A stretch of 64,000 nt of DNA from Ceratodon purpureus. Its lineage: Eukaryota; Streptophyta; Bryopsida; Pseudoditrichales; Ditrichaceae. A program made the position numbers and the translations under genes. The notes under the pieces were generated by a model that saw only the letters and a program-made list of their open reading frames with translations, was not told the DNA's origin and ran no database searches. Positions 50,201-60,014 of this stretch are shown here, piece by piece (the first letter of the stretch is position 1; each line of letters starts with the position of its first letter). Location: contig CM026430.1 in assembly GCA_014871385.1 (NCBI GenBank), positions 6,120,630-6,184,629 of the forward strand, given 5' to 3'.

Positions 50201-52851
50201 AAGTTCGGGAGTTTCATATTCTTGAGCATGAGTTGAGAATGGAGGTTTATCTAAACTTTATATTGAAAATCAAGTTCTTGCTTGGACCACTCACTCCACA
50301 TGGTGACATATTATGCGTGACTGCAGGACGGAAGCCAATGATTGCTTCAGTGGTAAGTCTCTCAGTAGTCAATTGACCACTGGATATAAATTTGAATTCC
50401 CTCAATTTTTTTCTAGATGTCATTCTTTATAATGTTTAACAATGTTGTCTTTTCAGATGTGTCAAATGCGCCCTGTGGCTGTCACTCTTTTTGGTGGAGG
50501 TGATGCTACGGATTATTTGCGCTCCCATACTATTGGATGCTATCTCCAGGGCTTCAATCATTTGTTTGATCCATCTTTAAGGACGGAGGATACTATTGAC
50601 CCTGAGGGAATTTCACTTGAAGATACAGACCCTCTATCTCAATCTGACAATGACACAAGACTACAAGAAATACGTAGTAAAAAGCGGGCTGATAAAAGCA
50701 TCTTCGAAGATGAAGAAGTTCACGACCTTTATGAGTTCTCAAATGACTCTTCTGGAGAATCTAATGAAGAGTCTAATGTGGAAGTCGAATCAGATGATGA
50801 GGCTGTTCCACTACTCAAAAAGCTTAAGAAAGCTCCCGTGCCTTCCAACGCTCCAATCGATCCAATTATAGCCCCTATCAGGCCTCAGATGACAATGGGA
50901 TACCAGCGTCACTCTCGAGCAGCAGCCACACACGAGATTGACTCAAACCAAGATTTCCAGATATGTGGAGAATCCCCGGCTGGACAACTGTTCAAGAAAT
51001 CTTCATTTGCAACGTGTAGTTCTGGCATTGAACACATGTTGTTGACGGAACCATGTGGATCTGATAAAGGGACACAAGCTTCATCACCTTTCCATGACAA
51101 CCTTGTTGAAAGTACGATCTTTGAGACTCCATCTCCGTTTAACATTTTGCCTCATGATTCTAATGTAGTGCAAAATCCAATCATGGTGTCAACAGGTATG
51201 GACATAATAGGAGAACATGTTGGAGGAGAGGAATTTCCGCAGCAAGAAGACATTGATGCCAATGTGGAAATAACTCCATGTGTAGCACATGTTCATGAAA
51301 AATTAGTGGTAACCCAACCGGATCTTACAGTGACTTCCAGAGATGATCAAATTCTGGCACATGGTCGAAATGTGCCTTTGGCAATGTTAGAAAACAGAGT
51401 TGTGAAATCTGAACCACTGGATGATATTCTCACGACCATACCATTGAAATCTAATGAAGATGATCCTATCCTTATTGAGAGCGATGAAGATGATCATATT
51501 ATAAATACGGCTTGGAAGATGTATCCTTCAGAGTCCGACTCTGAGTTATCTGATGAGGCAGATAATTCTGTGGACAAAGTAATGACTGATGCAAAGGTGT
51601 CACAAGACAAGGCGCTCAGAATCCAGCTCCAGAAAATATCAAAAAGCAAACTTTCTGTCAATAAGACGAATCGGCAGAAAAACCGGGAGTTGGTGATGAA
51701 AAATCTAAGACTTATGCAGGAGTTGACGAAGGAGAGAGAAAAATATCAGAAATTGATGAGCAGTGGGCTATTTATTGAGGCACCAATCACAAGTGATAAT
51801 CCTTCAATTTCAGCTGGTCCAAGCCACCAAGCGACTACATCTATTGCGTCGGCACCTGAGTTGTCTGTATCTGAATGTGACCCTCATCATCAAGCAGATA
51901 CCAATCTTGTTGGACGAGCCCGAGAAGACTATATTCCTGCTACTCAGGTTTAATAATTTCTTTCCTTGTATTTGTATTGGCTTCTTCTTACATTACATTT
52001 CTTTTTTATGACAGCCAATCTAACTTCCTTATTGATTATTTTTTAGGAATCTGTGCTGAAGAAACAACGTGAGGCAAATATAAAGGAAGGCATGCCTCCT
52101 AATGAAAGCAAGGTTAGTATTTCTGACTTCCTATAAATCACGTGAATTAAAAATTTCTGTATAATTGGATGTCTTTGAGTCACACTCACTATCGTACGTA
52201 TTTGTGCCCAAATTAAATGAAGGGCGATGTCTGTGTATACAGGAAATATGAGTGACATCATAGGACGGATTGCGTTGTTGAAGACTAGGGCACCATCCAG
52301 AACAATATCAAGAGTACTAGTTTTTTTACTAAATGCCGTAGGATAAGTATTACGTATGTAAATGTCTAGAAAGTGGATGTCTAGTACCCATTTCGGACAT
52401 TAATTTTGTAATTGATTGCCAAAAAGTTTTTATAAAGTATTATCTTTATTTTACAGGATGTCTTTATTGCAATGGCTAGGACCATGAAGCATAGTTTTTC
52501 ATTGCAAACCTTTTAAAACAAAAATATATCATGTCCTTTTTACATTGAGTCTTTTAATTTTATGTAGTCAAATTAATTATTTATCTATACTCATCTATGC
52601 AGCATCAAACTCAATTTACTCATGTACACAAACGGAAAAATTGCTTGTACAAGGAGAAGTACGAAGGGTATTTTTCTGATTTAGAGTCTTCAACCGCTCA
52701 AATTACCAAGAAAATTTCTAAGCCACCTGAAGGTTGCCGGACTCGCCTCCTCCAAAAATTAGAAGATGTAATTGGAGACGATATTGATGAAGTAACATCA
52801 TTACCACATGTAATGTTGACATCAAAAGACATAGTGATCCCTCATGAGTGA
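47226..52851 (+). CDS. ParB/DGQHR-like plus beta-class methyltransferase-like fusion protein
   Basis: Predicted about 1,604 aa from five exons: 47226-48833, 48958-50352, 50457-51947, 52047-52112 and 52597-52851. All junctions are GT-AG and phase 0. The ATG at 47226 follows an acceptor-like TTTTATTAG. YIINGQHTFAAAKTI (Asn about 441) resembles the DGQHR/ParB nuclease motif. Later, a hydrophobic strand before NPMYPSMDWG (928-937) looks like motif IV (D/N-P-P-Y), and GDILCVTAGRKP (985-996) like motif I (GDxVLDPFAGSG). Motif IV before motif I is the order of beta-class N4/N6 DNA methyltransferases. ParB-methylase fusions are well known in phages and bacteria. Motif I lacks the FxGxG core, so catalysis is doubtful. 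The C-terminal third is acidic, with a possible SUMO-interacting motif (ILIESDEDD, about 1339) and a coiled coil. Domain calls are by eye. Confidence 0.62.
48904..48925. promoter_or_regulatory. 22-bp palindrome, site 4 (intron 1)
   Basis: CCGATAGTCAA-TTGACCACTGA, within the 124-nt first intron of the ParB/methylase-like gene. The central AGTCAATTGAC core is intact. Confidence 0.65.
50362..50383. promoter_or_regulatory. 22-bp palindrome, site 5 (intron 2)
   Basis: TCAGTAGTCAA-TTGACCACTGG, in the 104-nt second intron, 9 bp after the 5' splice site. Confidence 0.68.
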
Positions 52852-53883
52852 TAATGAAGTGGTTTTAGATCAAAGAAAAGAATGTACTATTTGCTAGGAT
52901 GTAGTACAATTTTCTATGATTTCTAGGAAATCAAGTAAACAATGTATTTACCACTATAAATTTGATATAGTTAGCTGACATACAGTTTTTTGAAAATGGA
53001 AAAAATATTATTCCAATTCAGAAAACATAGAGTTTAGGCATAGGAATCATTCAAGTTTTAAAACTGTACACTTAGCAACATGTATTAGTTATGAGGAACA
53101 TGGATAAGTACTAGATTTATGTATTTATTTGACTACTAGAAGCTTCATAGAGGACCTGGTCTTATTTACTTATATTACAGGACATTTTATAGATACAACA
53201 AAAAGTACAATAAACAGGACAATTCAAGGGCTTATCCAAATTTCTTTTCTAGCTGCATTACAAAAATTACTTAAAAGTAATGAAAAATGCAAGGAATATA
53301 ATCTGTTTCACCAATACATATTCTCAACTTCAACTTCCCTTCTTTCCTCTGATGCAAGCTCAAACTTATGTAGCTGCTCCATCTCCTTTCACTTCATTTA
53401 GTAAAGATTGCACGTTTTTGTCTGTGTATATCGATTTTTCTCATGGTTGGATTGGTGCGTAAAGGCATGATGATATGCCAAGTTGATCATTGCATAGTTA
53501 CAGTAGAGTGTTTTGCCTTCCCTTCTTATAATTCATATAATGGATTCCCCTTTGAATTTTAGATTTTGCCTAAACCTTGCTACACCTTAGATTATACATT
53601 CAAGTACTATATTTAGACATGAAGGATAGACAATGAAGTTTAATTTCTTTTAAAATAATTTTTATTTTTTTAACAAATTTATGCAAAAATATTGTTTTTT
53701 AACAACTTTTAACTGTACCAATTTTTAGCCCACCTACAAGCCCGAATCCGAGGTCAAAATCCGAAAACAATTAATATCTTGGAAGACATTAAGTCCACTT
53801 AATATTTTCAGGAAACAAAACAGTCATCCAAAATAAATGAAAACATACGGATGAAAATTTGTAGATGAAAATTATGGCTTTAA
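52852..53883. other. Right arm of the giant element, part 1
   Basis: AT-rich sequence after the right gene; nothing recognised. Confidence 0.5.
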
Positions 53884-54138
53884 GCTGTGAAGTACCCGCT
53901 CGCAAGTCTAGGATATGAGACCATGTACGACATTATTGTGAGAGATGTCAACAGAGACTTGTCAGCTCATGCGCAGGCCATCTTCTTAGGAGTTGCAAGG
54001 GCTTTGATTGTAGCCTACCATGCAAACAGAGACCCGTTGAAGAAGCAGGGTTTGTTCACACGAGACTCCCGTATTGTAGAGAGAAAGAAGTATGGTCTGA
54101 ACAAGGCTCGGAAGGCACCACAATACTCCAAGCGTTAG
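53884..54138 (+). pseudogene. Captured 3' fragment of plastid ribosomal protein uS9
   Basis: A frame of about 84 codons without a start ATG encodes the C-terminus of organellar uS9: YPLASLGYETMYDIIVR, then LGVARALI, then PLKKQGLFTRDSRIVERKK and KARKAPQYSKR at the stop. The C-terminal TRDSRxVERKK...PQ(Y/F)SKR block is highly conserved in bacterial and plastid S9, which binds the 30S head. Upstream is a TAA at 53881 or, alternatively, an acceptor-like TTTAAG at 53884, so this corresponds to the last exon. The N-terminal half is absent, and the usually Gly-rich SGQA segment is changed (DLSAHAQA). About 400 bp of 3'-UTR-like sequence follows. It lies inside the giant element 1.7 kb from the right TIR, so it was probably captured from the host. 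Confidence 0.75.
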
Positions 54139-55818
54139 TTTGTCAATGCAGTAGAAAGTTTGGTGGCCATTTAGATCAAGGTTGGGTCCCTTTCTTGTAT
54201 TAATTTTAGAAATCTGTTGACATAATATTAATGCTCATTTTTTTGGCTTCTCCTGTTGTGAGAGAGTATCATTAAGGTATGGATATCTTTTTGTAAATTA
54301 TTTTGGTCTGCTCTAGGTACAGTATGATGCCATCTTGCTTCTATCTGTCACGAGGTTTTTACTATCTGTACGCATCTACGATGCCGAATGTGCTTGGTTT
54401 ACAGTTTGAGAAGAATATTCGTGTAGGATTGCCGAAGGTGATTGTAGAATCTGACAGTAGGATTGATGTCCATCAACATTGTTTTTGTCAACTTTATTCT
54501 AATTTTAAACATTGGTTTGAAACTCATACTGTAACTTGAAGCTAGGGGCTAATAAACAAATACATTCCACAAAATTAAGCGTGTGTTTTCAGCAATTGCA
54601 ATTAAAGATATTCATTTCAACCCCTAACTTTCTTTGTGTTCTTGAAAGCCTAGAACCTCGAAACTGCGATTGTTTACTCGTATGCACTCCCAAGGGTGTA
54701 AATTATTTTTTAAATCTTTTTTAAAGACTTTCAACCGTAAGATCTCGAATGTAAGCCTTTTTATAGATATAGGTGCAAAACTGACCATAGATTGATTATT
54801 GGTTTCAAGTTCGTGACATTCAAATTTCGTGTACAAGTTTTTTTGGGCATTCCTTTCCAAGCACTGCTTCCACGGTGAAATGTGAGACTTGAACATTACA
54901 GTCATATTTTTTCTCATGTAGCTAAATAAATTTGGTGTGCTCAAGCAAAATTATAGGGACTGAAAACGCTTTTCAATCATTCATGGAAATTATGTTCTAT
55001 ACTAAAGAATGAAAAACACAAATAGTAAAACACAATAACAATTTGTGAGGTAGGGATAAAGTGACCTTTATCAATTTGTGATTTTCCAGTAACAGAATTT
55101 TTAAAATATTAAAATTAAAAAAAACTCGCAAACACTTACAAATTTCTAAATGAAAAACTAAAAAATTCGTGGACACTTTGAAGCTTCTCTTTGTAAGTAT
55201 TGGAGGCTGCCTTTCTGAAATTGCTAAACTTTATGACTTGGGTCACTATGGGCTTTTAGTATTGACTTGGTTATGAACATATTTATTTTATTTTAAAAAT
55301 TTTAAAAAGCCTAATTTTAGACTGGCTGCCACGGATTTGAAACCTAAAATTTCTAGATGAAGGTTCAAAAATTTGAATTGGGCTTCAAATTTTTTACTGC
55401 ATAGACCTTATCGCCAAGGAAGAACCTAGTAAAAAATGAAGCAAAAAATATTACTTTTAATCTCTTCATCTAGGATGGCTGAAATTGCAAAAATCCATTT
55501 TTAGTTTTAAGGATAGTTTGCAGTCAAATAAAATCCTCTAGCACAAATCCTATAGCTTACAAATGTATTTGGTCTATGACCTAAGATATACATAGAAGAT
55601 ATTTGAGATACAATTACTTCATTTTTTTTCTCTCACATGGGGAGGTCTTTTTATTTTCTGAGCAAGTTGCAAGGATATGTATAGAATGCGGAATAGTTTA
55701 TGTAAAATGTAAAAAAGTTAAAATTTCTTCTTCAAATAATGTACTTTCAACAACTCATTTATGATTGACCTCGGGCTTTTACTACAAAATATTTACCTTG
55801 AGAATGCAAATTCAGAAA
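54139..55818. other. Right arm of the giant element, part 2
   Basis: Begins with 3'-UTR-like sequence of the uS9 fragment. At 54541-54568 a 28-bp sequence starting GCTAGGGGCTAA directly repeats one at 39280-39307 with a single mismatch. The rest is AT-rich without coding potential. Confidence 0.5.
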
Positions 55819-55870
55819 TTAATCGAGTTCCAAATCTGTGGAATAGTCCCAAATAAACGAATATGAGGTT
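55819..55870 (-). repeat. Right terminal inverted repeat
   Basis: 52-bp inverted copy of 32053-32105. The outermost six bases read GAGGTT on the plus strand. Sequence outside (CATTGAAGAAATGAG) does not match the left flank. Confidence 0.9.
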
Positions 55871-58800
55871 CATTGAAGAAATGAGCGTCATGATCTAGAT
55901 AATCATAATCCATGCGTGTGTTTGTAAGCTTTGGATATCAATTAAAGATGATTGTGTGTGGACTGATAAAGTGAGCTCAATTTTCACGGTCTTCCCCAAG
56001 TTATGTCAAACTGTCACGGAAGATGCGTGTCCATCAGTGAGGCCAGTCGGAGAAAGTTTATTCGCAGCCTGACTGGGGGAGTTACTAAAGAAGCTGACAG
56101 AGCCAACTTTGGTTGTCGGAACGTCAAATCATCCTATATAACAGCCAGGAATGTACTATTCACTTTCCTCTTATGTGTTGGTTGTAATCACCGTAGTCCT
56201 GATTCATCCACATATTGTAGTGAAACATGAATCAAAACTGGAACATGAGTCATCGCACCTGAAAGTTGAAATATCACGTTAATAGATTACTGGCAAGGTT
56301 CAGATCATCTGTGACATGATTATTCTTCATTCGAGCGTGAAACGTCACCGTAAAAGCATGTTATAACTAGTTCTCAAACCTCGTCAGTAATTTGTAGACT
56401 ATCTGGTTGTCTAAAGACATTTAAGTATTCAAAACTATACCTCTTTCCAAAACACGCAACATCTGTACTTGCTGTGATAACTTGCACACCTGAAGCTAAA
56501 CAATCACCAAGTCGATTAGCATAATGCAGGTGAAACTTGCATGACCCAGAGTAGAAGGATAAGTTGCATCAAGTTGGAGAGTGCATTATGGTCCGCACAA
56601 GATGTCACAATTGTAAATTATGCAGTACTTAGTCATAGAATTACTAGAAGACAAAGAATGTGCGTTGGCAGGCACGAAGCCAAGGCCGTAGTCTTGCAAA
56701 TTGATCACAATGCACATTGCGCTGACAGCGAGAAGAACCGAGAAGAGAATCCGCCATAGCTGAAGTGCAGCAGCTTAGGAAAGAAATGTGCTAAACCGGT
56801 TTCAATTATTCGCAACAATCTGACAACGGCTTCTGAAATACACTAGGAAATCAAAATTTGCAGAAACTGCACTCTCACATGTAATCGCGTAAAACACTTC
56901 AGGTGTAGCAATCAGACAACATGGACTCCCCATGCTTAGTTGTCTTGCAAAGACACACCTAAATCATCTTCAATTGATAGTGAACTTAAGTGTTGTCTTG
57001 CAAAGCAACAAAAATAATCATTTGATAATGTACTCAATAATTTACAATTCAAGTTCGCTGAAACTCAAGCAAACTTGGTGAATCAAGTGTCCATAGCAAG
57101 TCCCTGTAGTCTTTCTAAACAGGGACGCCCAGGGAGACCACGATTCTAAAAGCGTTGCAGATTATACACTGGTTGCAACCTACACGAAAATTGTGTTCAA
57201 AAGAATGAGAATTCTCGAAGCAATCGGTGCACAACTCTAAAGGTCTGTGATAAAATACTGAAATGTAGAGAGGCAACTTAGCCATCATACGGTAACCCTC
57301 TGAAACTCCGAATATGTATGCATCCGGAGGAAGCTGGCAATTACAAGAGAAGAACACTGTGCCGTCTTGCAGTTTCGAAACGAGGAGACCTCAAGCCGAT
57401 CCATGCGCCCAATCATTGCAGCAAATCTTTCTGCACCACAGCTCCATTAGCAGAGCCCACATACCCTCCACTCCGAGCTCCGCTCCACATAACCCCATAG
57501 CTGGGTCTCTTCCTCTTCGGACTCCAACACTCACCACACAACGTGGTTGTCATCACCATCGTCGCCTCGAACAACACCACCCCCACCACAACCGCCACAA
57601 ACGGAAGCACCATCTTCACCAAACTCCCAGCTTTCCAAAGCCTCCAACACCCAGATCCTCCAAACACCCTCCAAAACAAACCCACTCCAACAATGCCTAC
57701 AACCAACACAACACTCTCTTGAACACAATCACTCCCCCAGTCACCATCTCCCCATTACCACCCGCTCAGATAATCCTCCCCCTAATCCAACTTCCAGAAC
57801 CTTCCACCACTAAACGTGAACTCCACACACACTTATCTCATGCACCGTAATGAATCATTAACACAAATGATCAATATCCAGCTCAATCGAAATCTCTAGA
57901 TCAGCACTCCTGCTCCTAGAATTGGACCTCTTCTAGACAGTGATACTGAACTAGTGATTGGAGCTGATTGAGCTGAAGCTCTTGAAGTAAGCTGTGAGTT
58001 TGCACACACTGAGAGTGTGGTGTACTCTTAATCATGGAGTCGTGGGAAGCAACTGGCGATGATGTCTGCAGTGATGAGTTTGATTGCGGCTGCCAATCAA
58101 GTGGGCGCAAGTGCAGCCTGGAAGAGTTGGCAAGGGAGGGATCAGCTGTCAGGAATTGTCTGCGAAAGTGTTGGGATGGGTGGAGGCGGGGAGTTTCGGG
58201 GAAGGGGGGCCAAAATGTCGGACGGAGCTTCGTGGATGTTGGTGTTGGTGTTGGTACTGGTAGGTGGGGGGCAACAACGGAACCCACCTAATAGTGGAAT
58301 TCATTTAGTTGGATTTATGAGAGTTTTACTCCAACACTTTCTAAAAATTCACTACTAATCCAATTTTTATTAAAAAAACATGACTGATTGATCTTCACAA
58401 ACCTTATTTTCTTTCAACCAGAAACGTTGGATATTTCATACAGTAATTGCAAAAAGGTTGCATAGCAAGTATTGTGGTGGTCATGTGCTGATTCAGCTTA
58501 TACTGTACACCTTTTGAAGCTTCAAAGCTGTGCATATTCCACCCAATTTCCGAAATCTTACAACCATGCCGAGGAAAAATCTACAACTTGGGATATCTCA
58601 ACTCATAATCAGCTTCTCACCTAACTGAATCAGTAGGTGCCGGTGCTTCGAAACAAAAAAAATTTGTCGGAACAATTCAACGTAGTAGGTAAATGATCCT
58701 TTGAAAGCTGCAAATATCTGCTGGTTGAACTGAGTTGTGGAGAAATATCTTTATGCACACTGTACCCCTCTTCATGTGTATAAATCAGATGATCTTGCAC

Positions 58801-59597
58801 ACCACATTTTAACATCTGAAATGTCTAACAGCTCTCGATCGAAATCATTCGACGTCGATTGGTGCCGAGTCTGTACATGTGTTGATCTTGACGTCCGAGG
58901 CTGGAGCTCGTGAAACTTAGCTGGAGAGTAGGCTGTAGTGATCATTTGGAGCGTTCAATAGAGGCTGTAAACCCCACTTGCAGCTGGATTTAGTCAGGTT
59001 TGTTTCTCCTCTGTTGCAATTAGTGATAGTAGTCGTCAATTTGATTGCCACTCCACACAGCCATGGTGTCAATATCCGTGTGCTTTCTTCAGCTGCAGTA
59101 GTGTGGGTGCACTTGCGACCACAATATTTTGTCTTGAACGGTGATGCTCATCAGTCACAGTGTCTATGTTCTGCGTTCTTTGGAAGGAATCAAGTCTTGC
59201 ACCATGCTGAATAATATGATGCAAATACACAGTCTGTCATTGATGATGTAGGAACAAGTCCATCGATGAGGCATCAGAGGCATTGTCTTTGTGATTGGTG
59301 ACTGATTCAACAAATACCAAAGGTGAGCAGTGATACGAGTATGACAGTGTTTCTAATGCATCAGAAATCTGTTCCTAGAAGTTCAGCAACATTTAGTCTT
59401 GTCTGAAGTCCATAAGTGCAAAACGTGTTTTACATCTTTAAACAATTTACGTTCGTTTTGAATTTTCCCTCGGTACTTACAGCAACAAGCTCTCACAAAA
59501 ATCTGTGGACATGTTTATTTATGTACTTCAGGTTGTCGGAAATTGGTGAGCAAATAAATCTACAACTTCAGTTGGAAATCCTGAAATTCGCAGAGAG
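55871..59597. other. Host-like intergenic DNA
   Basis: GC is higher than in the giant element. C-rich/G-rich asymmetric tracts at about 57430-57850 and 58060-58290 hold several overlapping short frames on both strands. I cannot support a definite gene apart from the weak candidate at 57413-57709. Confidence 0.45.
57413..57709 (-). CDS. Weak candidate: small hydrophobic protein
   Basis: A 98-codon frame with an internal start, MVLPFVAVVVGVVLFEATMV, forming a strong hydrophobic segment, followed by TTLCGECWSPKRKRPSYG and a Gly/Ser tail. It looks like a small secreted or membrane protein, but two other frames over the same G-rich strand are also open and I recognise no family. Treat it as a candidate only. 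Confidence 0.22.
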   Translation of the reverse strand: MLVVGIVGVGLFWRVFGGSGCWRLWKAGSLVKMVLPFVAVVVGVVLFEATMVMTTTLCGECWSPKRKRPSYGVMWSGARSGGYVGSANGAVVQKDLLQ

Positions 59598-60014
59598 ATG
59601 GGTTCATTCATCAGTGGACTCAAGAGCTCGGCCAGCTCCAAAGTAGCTGAACCTGAAACTACTGTGATCATCAACCGAACTTCAAACCCCCTGGAGATGA
59701 AAATGGGGAATCACCGCTTCTTCACAAACTTGGCAACCGTTGCGAAGAATGACAGCTACGCAGTGAAGGCAAACTCCAACGACACCTACCAAGAGTATCG
59801 TCTGGAGGCTGTTCACAATTCGAGCGGTAACTCGGTGATAGTGAACTCTGATGAGTGCGTCGACAACAAGACAATCATCATCAAGGAGGTGGAAGGGAAG
59901 CTGCAGGTGGAGAGGGAGCCAAGGGAGCTCCCTCGTCTGTCATCAAGCTCTGCCATTCCTGCGACTCTCGAGGACGAGAGCGTCAAGAAGTCCAAGTGGT
60001 TACTCTGGTGGTAG
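59598..60014 (+). CDS. Small uncharacterised plant protein, possible N-myristoylation
   Basis: A single-exon frame of 138 aa with a well-placed ATG (AGAGATGGGTTC). It begins MGSFIS, which satisfies the N-myristoylation pattern (Gly2, small residue at 6), so membrane attachment is plausible. The middle (TTVIINRTSNPLEMKMGNHR, then YRLEAVHNSSGNSVIVNSD and KTIIIKEVEGKLQVERE) is beta-rich and hydrophilic; the C-terminus is KKSKWLLWW. Codon use and GC are like the PGDH gene and unlike the transposons. From memory it resembles a short land-plant family annotated only as a DUF (possibly DUF7748), an assignment I cannot verify. Function unknown. Confidence 0.65.
   Translation: MGSFISGLKSSASSKVAEPETTVIINRTSNPLEMKMGNHRFFTNLATVAKNDSYAVKANSNDTYQEYRLEAVHNSSGNSVIVNSDECVDNKTIIIKEVEGKLQVEREPRELPRLSSSSAIPATLEDESVKKSKWLLWW

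Larger units (their letters stand above)
32053..55870. mobile_element. Giant TIR-bounded DNA element with two genes
   Basis: A 23,818-bp block is bounded by inverted repeats of 53 and 52 bp that differ by one base indel. The outer bases are AACCTCATATTCGTTT at 32053 and their complement ending at 55870. Left flank plus end reads TTAA-CCTC and the right reads GAGG-TTCA, which could be a TTAA-type target duplication with one mutation; I see no longer TSD. Inside, two multi-exon genes diverge from a 7.7-kb AT-rich centre with internal duplications and GC-rich islets, and a captured uS9 gene fragment lies near the right end. Interpretation as a single mobile unit is inference from the TIR pair, the shared palindromic motif and the absence of ordinary host genes. 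Confidence 0.72.
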
